Positions 31,431-42,140 of a stretch of DNA of 64,000 bases are shown one piece after another; positions within the stretch are counted from its first letter, which is position 1, and every line of letters starts with the position of its first letter. Under the pieces are notes generated by a model that saw only the letters and a program-made list of their open reading frames with translations, was not told where the DNA came from and did not search any database. Made by a program: the position numbers and the translations under genes. Origin of the DNA: Eucommia ulmoides. Its lineage: Eukaryota > Streptophyta > Magnoliopsida > Garryales > Eucommiaceae. Location: positions 12,104,905 through 12,168,904 of the forward strand of contig CM028335.1 in NCBI GenBank assembly GCA_016647705.1, written 5' to 3'.

Positions 31431-33183
31431 ACCCCCGACTCATACTGTGACGTTCAATTACTTTAAAAAGTTTAAACACGGACTTCTTTGTGTGTAATGA
31501 TATTGTGGTTGACTTGAGAGATGTTAATTCGGTTTGTTCATTTTTTGTCAATCAAAATTTGATTATCTTGGAGAACATTTTAGGAATTAAATTTTAAATT
31601 TAATACTGAATGAACTAAGATTACTCGAGAAAATGATTAATTAAGGTGCGCGTAAGTTAGTACAGACATACCTTATAATAAAAAAAAAAAAATGAAAAAA
31701 GAAGAAGATGTGGTTATGAATTTTTAGTCATGGTCTCAAATTTTGCACAAAACTATTTAGAATAGTGAGTTTATAAATTCATTTTGCTTCTTGTATTAAT
31801 TTTGTTTGTCAGGAATTCAGTTATGTTGCCACAGGTTCAGAGTTTTTATATTACTTAAAATATAATGGATTAAATTTATTGTGAGGGATTGCATGGATAG
31901 AAAATTTAAGTTTCTAAATTATTTAATCAGAGTTCCTAAACATTATTAGGTGTATTTTTTGGTGATGCCAAAAAGTGGATCATCAAATATGGTCATCTCC
32001 AGTGTCTGAAAATGATCTCCCTCAGCCTTAGTTCCTACAAAATGATGTATAAATGCATGGATTTTCTAGCGTTATACCAATGTCGTGAGAGTAAGTAGGG
32101 TTCTCAAGAAAATTCGATCGAGAATAAGGTAGGAAAAAATGAACGTATTTTGGGAAGATCACCCTGGTAGTATTTGCAGGAATGTGAGGATTTGTTTGGA
32201 AAGTCCTCATGAAATCTTGGTTGATCCCTATTAATGCCCGCGCGAATTGCATGATTAAGGAGTTATGGGCCGCTATGTTGAATATATGATTCTTTTTCCA
32301 TATGTAGCAGGATTTGGTAATCGCTCTCAAGCAGGCTAGTAATGTTCCCGAGCGTGGGATATGGATTAATTACCTTTGGTCATCCTGAGGATGATCCATC
32401 TCTAGAGTAATCAAGCTTAATTCTTTGGGCAATCACTGTTGTAGACAATATGATGATGTTATTGTTGATTTTGTCCCTGTGATCACAATCCTTAGGCTCT
32501 ATTATGAGTCTGGGTTCACCTACATCATACGTAAATCTAAAGCATGATGATCAGGGTCCACATGGACCATTCCTTACACGTGACAGTGCTTAGGACTTTC
32601 TAAAATATCCCTCATCATTTTCACTTCTATATATAAATGATTTAAAGTTGAGAAAAAGAGTTCAAAGTGAACTAAATTGCTAATATATTTATGATACTAG
32701 AGATTCTCCAAGTTATTATATTGATTTTCTAAGTTATGAGAGCGAAAGAGATGGTAAATAATAAAACATTGATCAATTAAACACTAATATGAAATTTAAA
32801 GGATACAAAATATAATATAACTCAATTAGTTGGGAAGTGGAGGTATGAAATATTTGGAAGGAAATTTCTCCTCAAAAATTTTTGTAAAACGATTTTATCC
32901 ATTTATTTTAATTAAAAAACAATCTTAGTCATTAATTAAAAGTCATTTTCAAATACCATCTTTGATTTATAATATAAAATTTTATTTGAATATAAATTAA
33001 TTAGAATTTGTTTTACATATAGGTAAAACTTAACTATTCCCCATTAAAATTTGATAAAATTTAAAAACTCATGCGTAATCTAATTTCATTGTTAAAAGTA
33101 TTACATACATGTTAAATTACTATGAATTTTTCGTGTCTAATAGTCGATCATCCATTTTATAATTTACATATTGTAAAAAAACA
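31431..33183. other. Upstream intergenic region, mostly featureless
   Basis: AT-rich. A possible SINE 3' end lies at about 31645-31692 (GGTGCGCGTAAGTTAGTACA, then an A-run), a motif common at plant SINE tails; only the tail is visible. The part 32780-33010 is weakly similar to 38655-38890 on the far side of element B. No gene was seen. Confidence 0.4.
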
Positions 33184-33188
33184 AATAG

Positions 33189-33856
33189 TGATGAGAGTAT
33201 TTTTAGACACCTCTGAGTCAACACTTGAGACCCAGCTATCCTTGTAGTGATAGGGATGCATTTCGGAACCCATAATGGCACGCTAGAGCATACGCGGATT
33301 ACGGCTCCTCCTTGGAATCTCATTTGCACCTAGGGAGGAGCGAAGAGCCCCGCAGGGACGTGCCGCTCTGAGCTCTATGTTGTGCCCTGGACGGTTCAAT
33401 TTCATGGATTTAGCCATTCACCTCAACCAATTCCCCATTCCAGTTTGTTTCTTTTCTAGGACTCCACGAATCTCCACTCTCCTCCACTAGCTTACTACCA
33501 CAGGCCTGGCAAAGGCTCGTGGGCTTCGCCGAATGGGTTCAAAAGCCCAAGCCCAGCAGTTATCTCCTAAACGCCCTAGATTTTCGACTAAACACAAGGT
33601 TTCGACTAATTAACCGTGTTTAGGCCCGGCTAATCATCTCCAACTTCTATATATATCTGGGGCTGTGCAAGCTCGAGGTATACTTTACATTACGCGCGAG
33701 TACTTTGAGTTCATTTATTTACTTTCTGTATTTTATACATTTTTTCTCTTAGCACTAATTACCACGCTGGAGGGGCATCACCAAAACAAATCCCAGTTTG
33801 AGCCTTCTGCAGGTACACTCCTTGAGAAGCAAGACTCTGAGCATAACAGGTACATA
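33189..33856 (+). repeat. 5' LTR of element B (truncated)
   Basis: Starts TGATGAGAGTATTTTTAGAC and follows the 3' LTR closely until GAGCATAACAGGT, where it breaks off and joins directly to gag sequence. About 130 bp of the LTR end are missing. Confidence 0.88.
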
Positions 33857-33861
33857 TAAAT

Positions 33862-35190
33862 TTGTACCAAGAGACTTGTCAGTGTCCCTTAATGGTTAAG
33901 CTCTTCATCGGCCAGCCAGGTCCAATCACAGAGGCTGGCATGAATGATAAGTTGGTTCCTACTCACCTCTCTCCCATCACATTGCTGCTTGAGTCACTGG
34001 AAGTCGTGTGGGTAGGGGAGCCCTGAGTAGGGGAGGTTTTGGAGCGCTTCCTGGCCGATATGGAAGCTCGTCTATAAGAGGTACAAGGAGGTCGAGTAGG
34101 ATTGGGTGTTGTCGTAGAGATGAGGCTTCCCTTTGTAGAAGAAATTTTGGAGGAAATAGCATCACGATAAATGAATCCGTATGATGAGGAATCAAATCCC
34201 GTTGACCACCTATCTATATTCAAGTCTCATATGGACATGTAAGTGGCCTCTATAGCTCTGTAGTGCAGAGCCTTTTCTATCACTCTCACAAGTACAACGA
34301 GGTTCTAGTTCTAGGGTTTGAGACCAATATCCATCTCTACCTTCAGGGAGCTCGAGCAGTTGTTCCTAACTCGTTTCAGCCACTCCCAATAAAGGCTGAA
34401 GACTATGGCTCACATTCTCACTCTTCAGCAGGAGCCCTCTAAATCTTTTAGAGACTATGTTGAGCGCTTCAACCGAGAAGCAAATACGTGTGACGACCTC
34501 CCTGAAATTGTAGCACTGAATGCCTTTGTTGACGGGCTCCAGTATTAGAGGTTGTCCTATAACCTCTGCTCTAACCTTGCTCCCACTCTTAATCAAGCTG
34601 TGGACCATGGGGCTAGATTCCATGGAGCTGACTTTCGTACTACAATTAGGAGATAGAGGGAAGGAGTAAACAAGCCAAGGAAATCCAGGAATGAAGGTTC
34701 AAATTAAGCCCAAGACTCGAGAAGAGTATAAACTGAAGGGAAGTTCAGACCCCTGCTCGTAGATAGGAGGCTACTTTCTCATCCAGGGCGTCACCAACCA
34801 GAGATCACTTCGCTCATGACCTCGGTGGCCACCATCTTCATAGAAAACTCAGGGCAGGACTTCTTATCTCCTCCGCCGCACCTGAGAGAAAGGCTGGATG
34901 GAGGTCGATGACGAAGTACAGTGAGTTCCAAGACCGAGGCCACTCTATAGAGGAATACTTCTAGCTCCGACAGGAGATTGAAGCTCTCATTTGGAGAGGT
35001 TATCTCGAGACCTATGTCTGGAGAGAAAATCAGAAGCAACTTGACAAGGATGAACTACAGGGAGAGCCTCGGGCTTAGAGAAGAAAGAGAAACCACAACC
35101 GTCTACCGCCTCGGGAGGTTGAGGCCGGAGATGATCACCAGTGCATGGATGGTGAAATCAACATCATCCATGGAAGATTGAGCTTCAAGT
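33862..35190 (+). pseudogene. gag of element B
   Basis: Plus strand. It begins within the N-terminal low-complexity part, equivalent to about 28545 of element A. The capsid-type domain lies at about 34200-34650 with FQPLPIKAEDYGSHS-like and DYVERFNREANT stretches. The end of the protein is recognisable at 34910-35185: YSEFQDRGHSIEEYF, LRQEIEALIWRGYLETYV and MDGEINIIHGR, the normal gag-protease boundary of Tat-lineage elements (CxFHxDxGH region, with the cysteine and histidine positions decayed). Several stops and shifts are present. Pol does not follow. Confidence 0.78.
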
Positions 35191-35367
35191 ATGTATAGAG
35201 TCATCAGGGTCACACGTTCGGGCACATATGATCTTGAAATAGAAGAGAGTATGCCGCTCAGGTATCCGTAGAACGCTGACAAGTTAAAGTGTTGTAGTTT
35301 TGCTTATCAAAATGAAGAATGCATTTTGTGCAATATGCCTTGTGTTTTCTCCTGTAAAGGTTACTCC

Positions 35368-35632
35368 GACCCCCTGAGTCGTATCCCGACTCTAGGCATC
35401 GCAGATCATTTTCCATGGTTGCATTATAACCCCTTGAGACCTGAGTCGTACCCCGACTATTGGCGTCGCGGATGATTCTCCACGGTTATATTTCGACCCC
35501 CTAAGTCGTATCCTGGCTCCCAACGTTGCGAGTGATTCACCACGACTGCATTCCGACCTTCTAAGTCCCGGATGATTCTCCAGATCAACATTCCGACTCA
35601 CGGCATCACGAGTGACTCTCCACAAGCTTTAT
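35368..35632 (+). repeat. Tandem repeat, about 60-bp unit, in element B
   Basis: Four to five diverged units of the form GACCCCCTGAGTCGTATCCC plus GCATCGCGGATGATTCTCCA. Unit lengths vary (about 40-65 bp). It lies between gag and the 3' LTR. Confidence 0.75.
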
Positions 35633-36911
35633 CCCAGTGCTCGACATCGAAGATGACAACCAGACCTTCTCTAGAAGTCGATAGTCCTTACCCGGGAAAA
35701 GAACAAGGTCATCCACCAAGGGCGAAACATTGATTGGGTCTGAGGGCCTACGGCTAAGTACCTCTCCCCACTAGTCGACTACACGTCCGGCGTTCTAAAA
35801 GGGAATATGCTCCTATAGGGACTAAATTGAGATAACCTAAAAGGGTCCTTGAATGAGCCTCACTATGGAGAGCTCCCCGATGACCAGCCACGGGGGACCA
35901 ACCACTGCATCAGGTACCTTGGGAAACCCTCCTCCTAAGTGCACGACACGATTTTCTTACAATCAACTCGTAACCCAAACTAGAGGGGCTAGTGGTCCGT
36001 GGTCCATGGTCCTAAGCAAATACGAGAAATTTTTCAAAATTTTACAACGTTGAAAACACGACCAAGCAGAAAGTGACTTGGCAAAAACGTCGAGAGGAAA
36101 GAGTAGGCTCCGAAATACCTTGGCTATGCCACTCAGAAGCTTACACGCTCGCACTTAGAAAAATAGAAATAAGTGAAAAGGAGTCTACAGAATCCTAAGT
36201 ACTGAAAAAGTGATGGTCCGAAACTTAGTTCTCTGCGCCCTTATTATGATGGACATCTATGCGAGGAGAGGTAGCATCCACTTTGCCCTCCTTAGGGCCC
36301 CCGACATTTCTCTGCTAGATGCCCTTGTGCATGGCACCGTCCTTTATCTTTGAAAACTTCATCCCCATAGGGCCGATGGAGGGATCAAAGTGTAGACAGT
36401 GGATAGTCGTTATGGTGGTCCTTCCTAAAGGCTCCGTCCAGGGGTTCATCATCCGTGCTCTGTGACCGGTACCACTCTGCTGCACTCTTCCTAGCTAGCA
36501 TGCCACAGATGGCGATGGGTAATGCCCTGCCGTGCTATTCCTAGCCGGCAGGGCGCAGATGGGAGCCTTCCCCATATGTATCAACTAGGTTCAAGAGAGT
36601 AGCGCCGTGACATACTCAAAGCACTCCCCCTTCAGACCTCACCCATGAAGAGGATAACCGCAAAAAATGTCACGTCGAAATAACGGTCAAAGCCTCTAAG
36701 GAACAAGGGTTTTTAAAAAGCAAAGGTATAATATTCAAAGTCAAAAAAAAAAAAAAAAGTGTTTGTTAGCCTCCCCCTCTATACTCCCCTCCATGCCAAA
36801 ATAAAAAATGAGGTGCAAGGTCCATGTTGCCTCCTCTATGCCAAAATGAAAATAGAAAAGGGGGGGATGAGGCATCCAAAGAGGAAAAGGGGGGGCGTTG
36901 CCCCTCATTGA

Positions 36912-36912
36912 A

Positions 36913-36974
<62 letters not shown>
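36912..36974. repeat. (AAT)n microsatellite
   Basis: About 20 AAT units in the non-coding part of element B. This run explains the isoleucine and leucine homopolymer translations in several frames. Confidence 0.95.
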
Positions 36975-36977
<3 letters not shown>

Positions 36978-37359
36978 GAAGGGGGAAGGCGCTGCCCTAC
37001 CCCCCATGCGGCCAACACGTTGGCCAAAGAGGCCAGCGCCCTCTTGGGCCATTGTTGGACCCTAAGGGGGCTAGCATGGCATTGTCTACCATGATGGACC
37101 CTTTAAAGGGCCAGCATGGCTTTCCATACCGCCCCTCCTTTGGGGGCCAGCGTGGCTGGCCCTCTTTGGTCTGCGCGCTCCCGGCTAAGTGGTTAACCGG
37201 GGTGGGTTCTTAGCACTCTTGGGAGGCACACCGTCTCGTCATCCTACCTGTTCACGACACGCACCTTCCTCAGACTTGCCTCTATTTTCTCCATGGTGAA
37301 GGCTAGTCTGTGCCCAAGGTTTGCTCACAGTGAACGTGTGTCGTTCTGAAAATAAAAAA

Positions 37360-37700
37360 AAATCGCCCCAGACCCCGGCCATATGGGGATCTATTTCAAA
37401 TTAACTCCTTAGAGAAAATTAACCGTAGGCAAAGTAACGCCCTAAAAATTGGAGAAATTCGGGGTCATCCTGCCATGCTACCTAACCCCGAACCCCGATC
37501 GTATGGGGGCCTATTTCAAATTTGCTCTCCAGAAAAAGTCAACTCTTGAAAATTGTGGTCCTAAAAATAGAAGAAATTCAGGGTCGCCCTGCCGTGCTAC
37601 CTAACCCCAGACAGTGACCGTATAGAGGCCTATTTTGAATAAGTTCTTCAAGAAAAAACTAACTCTTGAAAAAATGTCGATTAGAGGTGTTTCTCATGTT
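37360..37700 (+). repeat. Tandem repeat, about 118-bp unit, in element B
   Basis: Three units, each with a block like GACCCCGGCCATATGGGGAT, then CTATTTCAAATT and a run ending CTAAAAAT(A/T)G(A/G)AGAAATTC, then a CCTGCC(A/G)TGCTACCTAACC block. Starts are near 37373, 37491 and 37609. The array ends 90 bp before the purine tract. One unit-like stretch is also present in element A (21980-22110). Confidence 0.82.
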
Positions 37701-37787
37701 TCGAAGTCTTTAGGACGCCCGTTCCAGCCAGGAATTAATATCCCTGACCGTCTCACTTCCATCGCCACACAGGGCTAGGGGGGTAAC

Positions 37788-38241
37788 TAATGAGGGTATT
37801 TTTGGGTACCTTTGAGTCAGCACTTGGGACTCAGTCACGTGTCTATCCTCGTAGTAACAGGGATGCATTCCGGAATCCACAATACCATGCTGGAGCATAC
37901 ACCGACTATGACTCTTCCTTGGAATCTCATTTGCACCCAAGGAAGAGTGAGGAGCCCTGCAGGGACGTGCCGTTCTGAGATCTGCGTTGTGCCCTGGACG
38001 ATCAATTTCAGGGACTCAGCCGTTTACCTCGACCAACTCCCTCTTCCAGCTCCAGGACTCCACGAATTTATTCTCTCTTCTACCACCTCACCATCACAAG
38101 CTTGACAAAGGCTGGTGGGCTTCACCAAATAGGCCCAAAAATCCAAGCCTAGAGGTTATCTCCTAAACGCCTTGGATTATCGGCTAAATATAGGGTTTCG
38201 ACTAATTAACCGTCTTTAGGCCCGATTAATCATCTCCAACT

Positions 38242-38311
<70 letters not shown>

Positions 38312-38621
38312 AGCTTGAGGTATGCTTTACATTACGCGCGAGTACTTTGAGTTCATTTATTTACTTGCTGCATTCTGTATATTTTCTCTCTGAGCACTGA
38401 TTACCACACCGGAGGGGCTTCACTAGGACAAATCCCGGTCTGAGTCTTCTGCAGGTACACTCCCTAAGAAGCAGGACTTTGAGCATAGCAGGTTAATCCT
38501 CCCAGGACCCAACATAACTCCCATGAAGAATTTTCAATCGACGACTTCACCTCAGCAAGAGGACCCACTTGTCATCCGACTAGACCATACTTGAGGTGTG
38601 TACCATTTTTATACACCAACA
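37788..38621 (+). repeat. 3' LTR of element B
   Basis: 834 bp. The first bases are TAATGAGGG, where the expected TGATGAGGG has one change. It ends ACACCAACA. It includes an AT dinucleotide expansion at 38243-38308 absent from the 5' LTR and from element A. It also carries about 250 bp near its start that element A LTRs lack. Confidence 0.92.
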
Positions 38622-38626
38622 AATAG

Positions 38627-39825
38627 TAATGATAAAAAGTTGACCAATCAAAAGAAAATGTCAAACTAAAAGTAAAAAAATATAATTTAACCCAACCTCG
38701 AAGGTAGAGTGTGAAATATTTGGGCAGAATTTGTTTTCCAAAAAAAAATTGTAGATCTTATCCATTTATTTTTATCAAATTAAATCTCAACTATAATTAA
38801 AAGAAATATTTTTAAATATTGTTCCATTTATGATATAGATTTTTACAATTTTGATCTAAAAAATACTTAATTTTCATCAAAATTTAAAATTACATTAAAA
38901 GCCTAACGCAACATATTTAGATATATCAATAAATTTATTTTGAGTAACAAAAATAAATTTATTTTTAAAAAAATAGAACTCTATACCCTTTTATCACATA
39001 TTCACTTTTAATGAAAGTTGTGCATTTTGTATTTTCTTAATAGGTATTGTAAAACAAATACCGTTGATATATTTTTCTTAATCAAACGAATTTAACTAGT
39101 CCAACATCAATACCCGAAATCCGAATTTAAAAAACAAAAATCAATCCATCCATTTGTCATATATAAATGAACATATAATTGAAGGGTTTTTTCCCCAAAG
39201 ATTTATTTTTGTGTTCAATCCATCCATTTGTCATATATAAATGAACAAATAATTGAAGGGATTTTTCCCCAAAGATTTAATTTTGTGTTCAATATTTCTT
39301 GAAAGTTCTATTAATCTTTTTGACAATTTTATGTCACTCGTGTTCTTTTATTTGATTTTATGTCACCATTATTAATTCAAGATATTACGAAAAATATGTT
39401 GTCATATGTCAAAAAAAAAAAAAAAATGTATTGTCGCTTTTAATTATACAATGAAGTCACTATTTCAAATGAGTTTACAAAAACATCTATTCATTTGTGT
39501 ATTAAAACATTGGATGAAAAAATTTATATTTCTGATTGTCTCATGATAAATTTGAAATCCGTACTTGAAATTTTTTAAGTTGGACTATAGTGTATTTGCT
39601 TTTAATTTAACTTTGAAAGTAATATAATCCATTTTAATGTTTAATAGTATACTTAATTTTTAACATAATGTACTCTTCACGTAACTTACTTGACGTTAAC
39701 TTTCAATACAATGTAACTGATTTCAACATAGTGTAGGTCATTTTAATTTGATTTTCAAAATTGAAAAATCCGCAACACTATATTTAAAATATATATTTTT
39801 ATAGTTTTTGGACTGTACATTTTAT
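38627..39825. other. AT-rich intergenic stretch
   Basis: No gene was seen. It contains a 2 x 74 bp tandem duplication at 39141-39288 and an A-run at 39411-39426. The part 38655-38890 resembles 32780-33010. Confidence 0.5.
39141..39288. repeat. Tandem duplication, 2 x 74 bp
   Basis: The unit starts TCAATCCATCCATTTGTCAT and is repeated at 39215 with three or four substitutions. Confidence 0.93.
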
Positions 39826-40585
39826 TAGGACTGTGCACGGTTCGTCGTGGTTTGGCACCAAAAACAGCACCGAACCAAAGTCCTATGTTTTAATAAAACA
39901 TAGACTAAAATTGAGCGGTTTAGTTTATGATATAGAGAAAATCGATTAATTTGGTATTACCTGGATTTTCGGTTCAGTTCGGTTTGTTGGGTGGGTAAAG
40001 ATTCAAACAAAGAAAAACTTTAAAAAAAAAATCATAAATGAAATCAAAGCCCTTCTCGAAATCTTATTTCATTGATTTCATGGATGAACGAGTTGAGATC
40101 AAGAAAAAACAAGAAAATCGAGAGATTTAATAGTAATACATTCCTTCATCAACGAGATGATGTTTGGACGGTGACGACTGGACAACGACTAAGGGATGCA
40201 TGGAAATTGGACGACGATAACTGAGATTGCGAGGGCGATGGATGACGACGAGTGAGATTGCGAGGGCAATGGCTGCTTGCGAGGGCGATGGATGATGGAT
40301 TTGGCTAAAAGGGAGATAGATGATGGAAGGTTGAGCGGTTGAGTAAAAAAAAAAAGAGATTAGGGTTTTAATTTTTTTAGTATGTATATTGAGACTCAAC
40401 GAAGTCGTTTTGAGTCTTGGTTTTGTTAAATTGGTCAAATTAGCAAACCACGATGCAAACCCAACCGAGACCTTCGGGTTTTGCTCAAGGATGAAATGAA
40501 CTGGCCAATTTTTAGAAAATTCTATTCGTTTCCTTTAATTTCGATTTTGTTTTTGTTCGGTTTACTTATGTTCTGCACACCCCTA
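39826..40585. mobile_element. hAT-like non-autonomous element (family 2, copy 1)
   Basis: 760 bp. Terminal inverted repeats are TAGGACTGTGCACGG at the left and the complement of TAGGGGTGTGCAG at the right. A perfect 8-bp duplication CATTTTAT lies at 39818-39825 and 40586-40593. No transposase motif was seen. Confidence 0.9.
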
Positions 40586-40653
40586 CATTTTATACTTCAA
40601 ATGTATTGGTGGGTGTTTTTTTTTCCTCGAATACACTACCACTATACCATAAG

Positions 40654-41595
40654 TAGGGGTGTGCACGGGTCGGATCGGGCGGGTTTCAGTGGAACAGGTT
40701 GGCCAATCTGAAAGTTTCGGGCTATTGAAAATTTGTCCCGAAATCGACCAAAATTATCGGGTGTGGTTGATGAACCGCTCAAACAATCTCGGATCGGTAT
40801 TTCAGGCGGGTCGGTGATCACCGACAATCAAATTCACAAACAAACGAATCAAAATCAGAAACAAAGAAAATGAAAAATATACACAAGTTTGAAGCTTCGG
40901 ATCTGGCAATAGTCAAAATAAAAAACATAAATGAAATAAAAAACATACTCAAACGAAATAGAAAGTATAATCGAGAAGCGTCGTCGATCTACCAGATGTC
41001 GTTGTCTTTGAACATGATGTAGATCAGTAGATGCCGTCGTCTTCGATCTGGAAATCTGAATATTTGGAACTCAGAGAAGGCTCGAGTGAATATAGTTTGG
41101 AATGATGTAGATTGAGCGAATATAGTTTGGAATCGGAACATGAAGTAGATCGAGCGAATGTTCCTTGCCCAATTAAATCGAATCGAAGGCATGAAGCTTC
41201 GAAGGCAACACGAATCGAATCGGAGGCATCAAGCATCAGTGATGATCAATGAGAGAAGAAGCCGTGGAGGAGGAGGAGGAGGCGGCCTGAGGAGCTCTGC
41301 ACCAACGATGTCCAACGGAAGAAGAAAAATGAAGGGTTGCGGCTAAGGTTTCATTGGCATAAGGAGTATATATATAGAATGTAAAACGATGTCGTTTTAC
41401 ATTTCGGATCGGATCGGATCGGATCGGGTGTAATCCAATCCGAGGTTTCTATATCCGACAGTCGATCCGGAATATGCGGGCTTGAACAACTGTGGGCCAA
41501 ATAAAAAAATAATTGTTCATTTTTATTCGAATCTGGCCAATTTCAGACAGGTTAGGGTCGGCCTGTCGGGTTTCGAGTATTTTGCACACCCCTAA
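40654..41595. mobile_element. hAT-like non-autonomous element (family 2, copy 2)
   Basis: 942 bp. Terminal inverted repeats TAGGGGTGTGCA at both ends. A perfect 8-bp duplication ACCATAAG lies at 40646-40653 and 41596-41603. A short CGGAT run occurs at 41404-41426. It sits only 68 bp from copy 1. No transposase motif was seen. Confidence 0.93.
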
Positions 41596-41603
41596 CCATA
41601 AGG

Positions 41604-42140
41604 ATGAGAGGTTGAGTTTGACCATTAGGGCATAGTCGTTGTGTTGTTTGGTGAATTGAATTGGAAAATTGAAAAGAGTGAAAGAGGAAATGAATAATGT
41701 TTGTTTGGGGGGGGTGAAAAGTGTAAATGAGATGATAATATCTGTTTTGGCAGATAGTGGACCAAAACAGATAGTGGACCAAATTCTCCCGCCGATGGGG
41801 ACAAGGAAGGGATGAAGAACGTGGGTCCTGACTCTCTGTGAATCCATAAAGCAGCCAAAATGGGAAACTACGTGTGGAGATGGCTGTCCTCTAAAAACCA
41901 TTACTATAAATACATGTACCGCCGACTGAATGGAGAAAGCTTAGGGGAGAAGGCTAAAGTGTTCGGTGATTTTTGTCGCCTTCTTATGCCTTTACAAAAG
42001 ATTGGAAAAAAGTGTGCGGTACATCGAAGTTGTTTTTTGGTGTGTACTACCACGTCGGTTTCTTGGCCGTAGGTACAAGTATTTATTTTAATTTTCAATA
42101 ATAATAAAATGATATTATATTGTTTAAAATAATTTATTTT
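41604..42140. other. Unassigned segment with promoter-like sequence
   Basis: Contains a TATA-like CTATAAATACATG (about 41904-41916). A 70-codon open frame on the plus strand starts at 41860, upstream of that box, so the two do not form a sensible gene. No family was recognised. Confidence 0.3.

Larger units (their letters stand above)
33184..38626 (+). mobile_element. Element B: gag-only Tat-like LTR element
   Basis: Complete insertion bounded by a perfect 5-bp target-site duplication AATAG (33184-33188 and 38622-38626). It contains a truncated 5' LTR (33189 to about 33856), a gag remnant (33862-35190), a non-coding tail with two tandem repeat arrays, a purine tract (37771-37787) and the full 3' LTR (37788-38621). 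A deletion removed the end of the 5' LTR, the primer site and the start of gag, compared with element A. No reverse transcriptase or integrase was seen. It is related to element A, in the opposite orientation. Confidence 0.92.

Noticed and set aside
36741-37213. Open frames with leucine or isoleucine homopolymers on both strands
   Set aside because: They are translations of the AAT trinucleotide run and its GC-rich neighbours in element B.
41449-41901. 150-codon minus-strand open frame across the end of a hAT element
   Set aside because: It spans the terminal inverted repeat and the target-site duplication, so it cannot be an ancestral gene; no domain was recognised.
41860-42072. 70-codon plus-strand ORF near a TATA-like box
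   Set aside because: The start codon precedes the TATA-like sequence, and the protein matches no family I know.
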